Shown here: one piece after another, positions 63,273 through 64,000 of the stretch
Layout: each line of letters begins with the position of its first letter
How positions within the stretch are numbered: the first letter of the stretch is position 1
NCBI GenBank assembly: GCA_004357655.1
Contig: SMVQ01000066.1
Span: forward strand, 1 to 64,000
Source: Planctomycetota bacterium
GTDB taxonomy: Bacteria; Planctomycetota; UBA1135; GCA-002686595
Length of the DNA: 64,000 nucleotides
Direction: 5' to 3'
The notes under the pieces: generated by a model
The model's input: the letters and a program-made list of their open reading frames with translations, nothing else
Databases searched by the model: none
What the model was told of the DNA's origin: nothing
Position numbers and translations under genes: made by a program

Positions 63273-64000
63273 GCACGGCGGCCGCCGGCGTCGTCTCCGG
63301 GCAGACGGGCACGCGTTGGATCCCCGTCATCGGGCTCGAGGTGCACTGCCAGCTCGACACGCGGACGAAGCTCTTCTGCGGCTGCGAGTACAGCTTCGGC
63401 GCCGAGCCCAACACGATCACGTGCCCCGTGTGCACCGCCCAGCCGGGGGCGCTCCCGGTCCTGAACAGCGCGGCGCTCGAGTACGCCGTCCGCGCGGCCC
63501 TCGCCTTGAACGCGGACGTGGCGCCCGTCAGCAAGTTCGACCGCAAGAACTACTTCTATTGCGACCTGCCCAAGGGCTACCAGATCAGCCAGTTCGACCT
63601 GCCCTACTGCACCGGCGGCGGGATCCAGCTCGCCTCGGGCAAGTTCATCCGGCTGACCCGGATCCACATGGAGGAGGACGCCGGCAAGGCGATCCACGAC
63701 CGCGGCGACGCCACGCTCGTCGACCTGAACCGCGCCGGCGTGCCGCTGATCGAGTCGGTGACCGAAGCCGACATGTGCTCGGCCGACGAGGCCCACGAGT
63801 ACCTCACCGCGCTCAAGGAGATCTTCCAGTACATCGGCGTCTCCGACTGCGACATGGAGAAAGGCTCCCTGCGCTGCGACGTCAACGTGTCGGTGCACCC
63901 GGAGGGCGAGCCCTGGCGCACGAAGGTCGAGGTCAAGAACCTGAACTCGTTCCGCAACGTGCGCGCCTCGATCCAGTACGAGATCGCGCGGCAGATCGAG
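63269..64000 (+). CDS. gatB: Asp-tRNA(Asn)/Glu-tRNA(Gln) amidotransferase subunit B (5' part)
   Basis: Only the first 244 codons are present from GTG 63269; the window ends inside the gene. The start [14 protein letters not shown], the zinc pairs FCGC and [36 protein letters not shown] and [12 protein letters not shown] are GatB signatures. It activates the misacylated tRNA and accepts ammonia from GatA. The C-terminal YqeY-like tail lies beyond the window. Confidence 0.96.
   Translation, partial: MSTAAAGVVSGQTGTRWIPVIGLEVHCQLDTRTKLFCGCEYSFGAEPNTITCPVCTAQPGALPVLNSAALEYAVRAALALNADVAPVSKFDRKNYFYCDLPKGYQISQFDLPYCTGGGIQLASGKFIRLTRIHMEEDAGKAIHDRGDATLVDLNRAGVPLIESVTEADMCSADEAHEYLTALKEIFQYIGVSDCDMEKGSLRCDVNVSVHPEGEPWRTKVEVKNLNSFRNVRASIQYEIARQIE

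Overview
This is a GC-rich (roughly two thirds G+C by eye), densely coded bacterial chromosome segment. It has no rRNA, tRNA, CRISPR array or intact insertion sequence that I can recognise. The best lineage guess is Planctomycetota. The reasons are a C-terminal secreted-protein signature (STWSFQWLYRD type) in a gene remnant near 2.5-2.9 kb, large lipoproteins with propeller and EF-hand repeats, a prkA-yeaH-spoVR trio, and a ubiA/ubiX/ubiE set that would fit futalosine-type menaquinone synthesis. This is inference from protein character; no phylogenetic marker is present.

Layout. 0-11 kb is a cell-surface glycan region. It holds the end of a carbamoyltransferase, a DUF5989 mini-protein and an SGNH hydrolase. 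A minus-strand sugar cassette follows (rmlC, rmlD-like reductase, epimerase, GT2), then three more glycosyltransferase genes, one a GT2-GT4 fusion. 11-17.5 kb holds an OPT-family transporter, an Fe-S PD-(D/E)XK nuclease and two tandem PMT-like membrane glycosyltransferases. 17.5-22.1 kb is the prkA-yeaH-spoVR stress operon. 22.4-26.2 kb encodes an M28 peptidase lipoprotein and an EF-hand/thioredoxin-like/TPR-like secreted protein.

26.3-38.9 kb is a long minus-strand housekeeping run: nadD, a WecA/MraY-type transferase, a metallophosphoesterase, yidC, mnmE, nrdR, an ATP-cone/NrdD-like protein that lacks the glycyl-radical end, and smc. Many of these genes overlap by 1-4 nt. 39-44 kb holds a lipoprotein, miaA, a secreted protein and mutL. 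44.0-48.2 kb is a five-gene overlapping operon (menG/ubiE, CPBP protease, ubiX, ubiA, holA). 48.3-51.6 kb is a large beta-propeller lipoprotein. 52.0-55.5 kb is ruvB, spoIID and tgt. 55.5-61.3 kb has a 56-residue Cys protein, an SH3-like secreted protein, an aminotransferase-fold protein lacking the PLP lysine, larC, comF behind a 14-bp tandem repeat, and a membrane protein. The window ends inside gatCAB, which serves transamidation of mischarged Asn/Gln tRNA.

Most unusual items: the nrdR/truncated NrdD pair with a candidate NrdR box in a promoter; the K-to-Q, D-to-N aminotransferase; an intrinsic terminator 43 nt before ruvB with no gene feeding it; the tandem array in the comF leader; and a dispersed intergenic repeat family.
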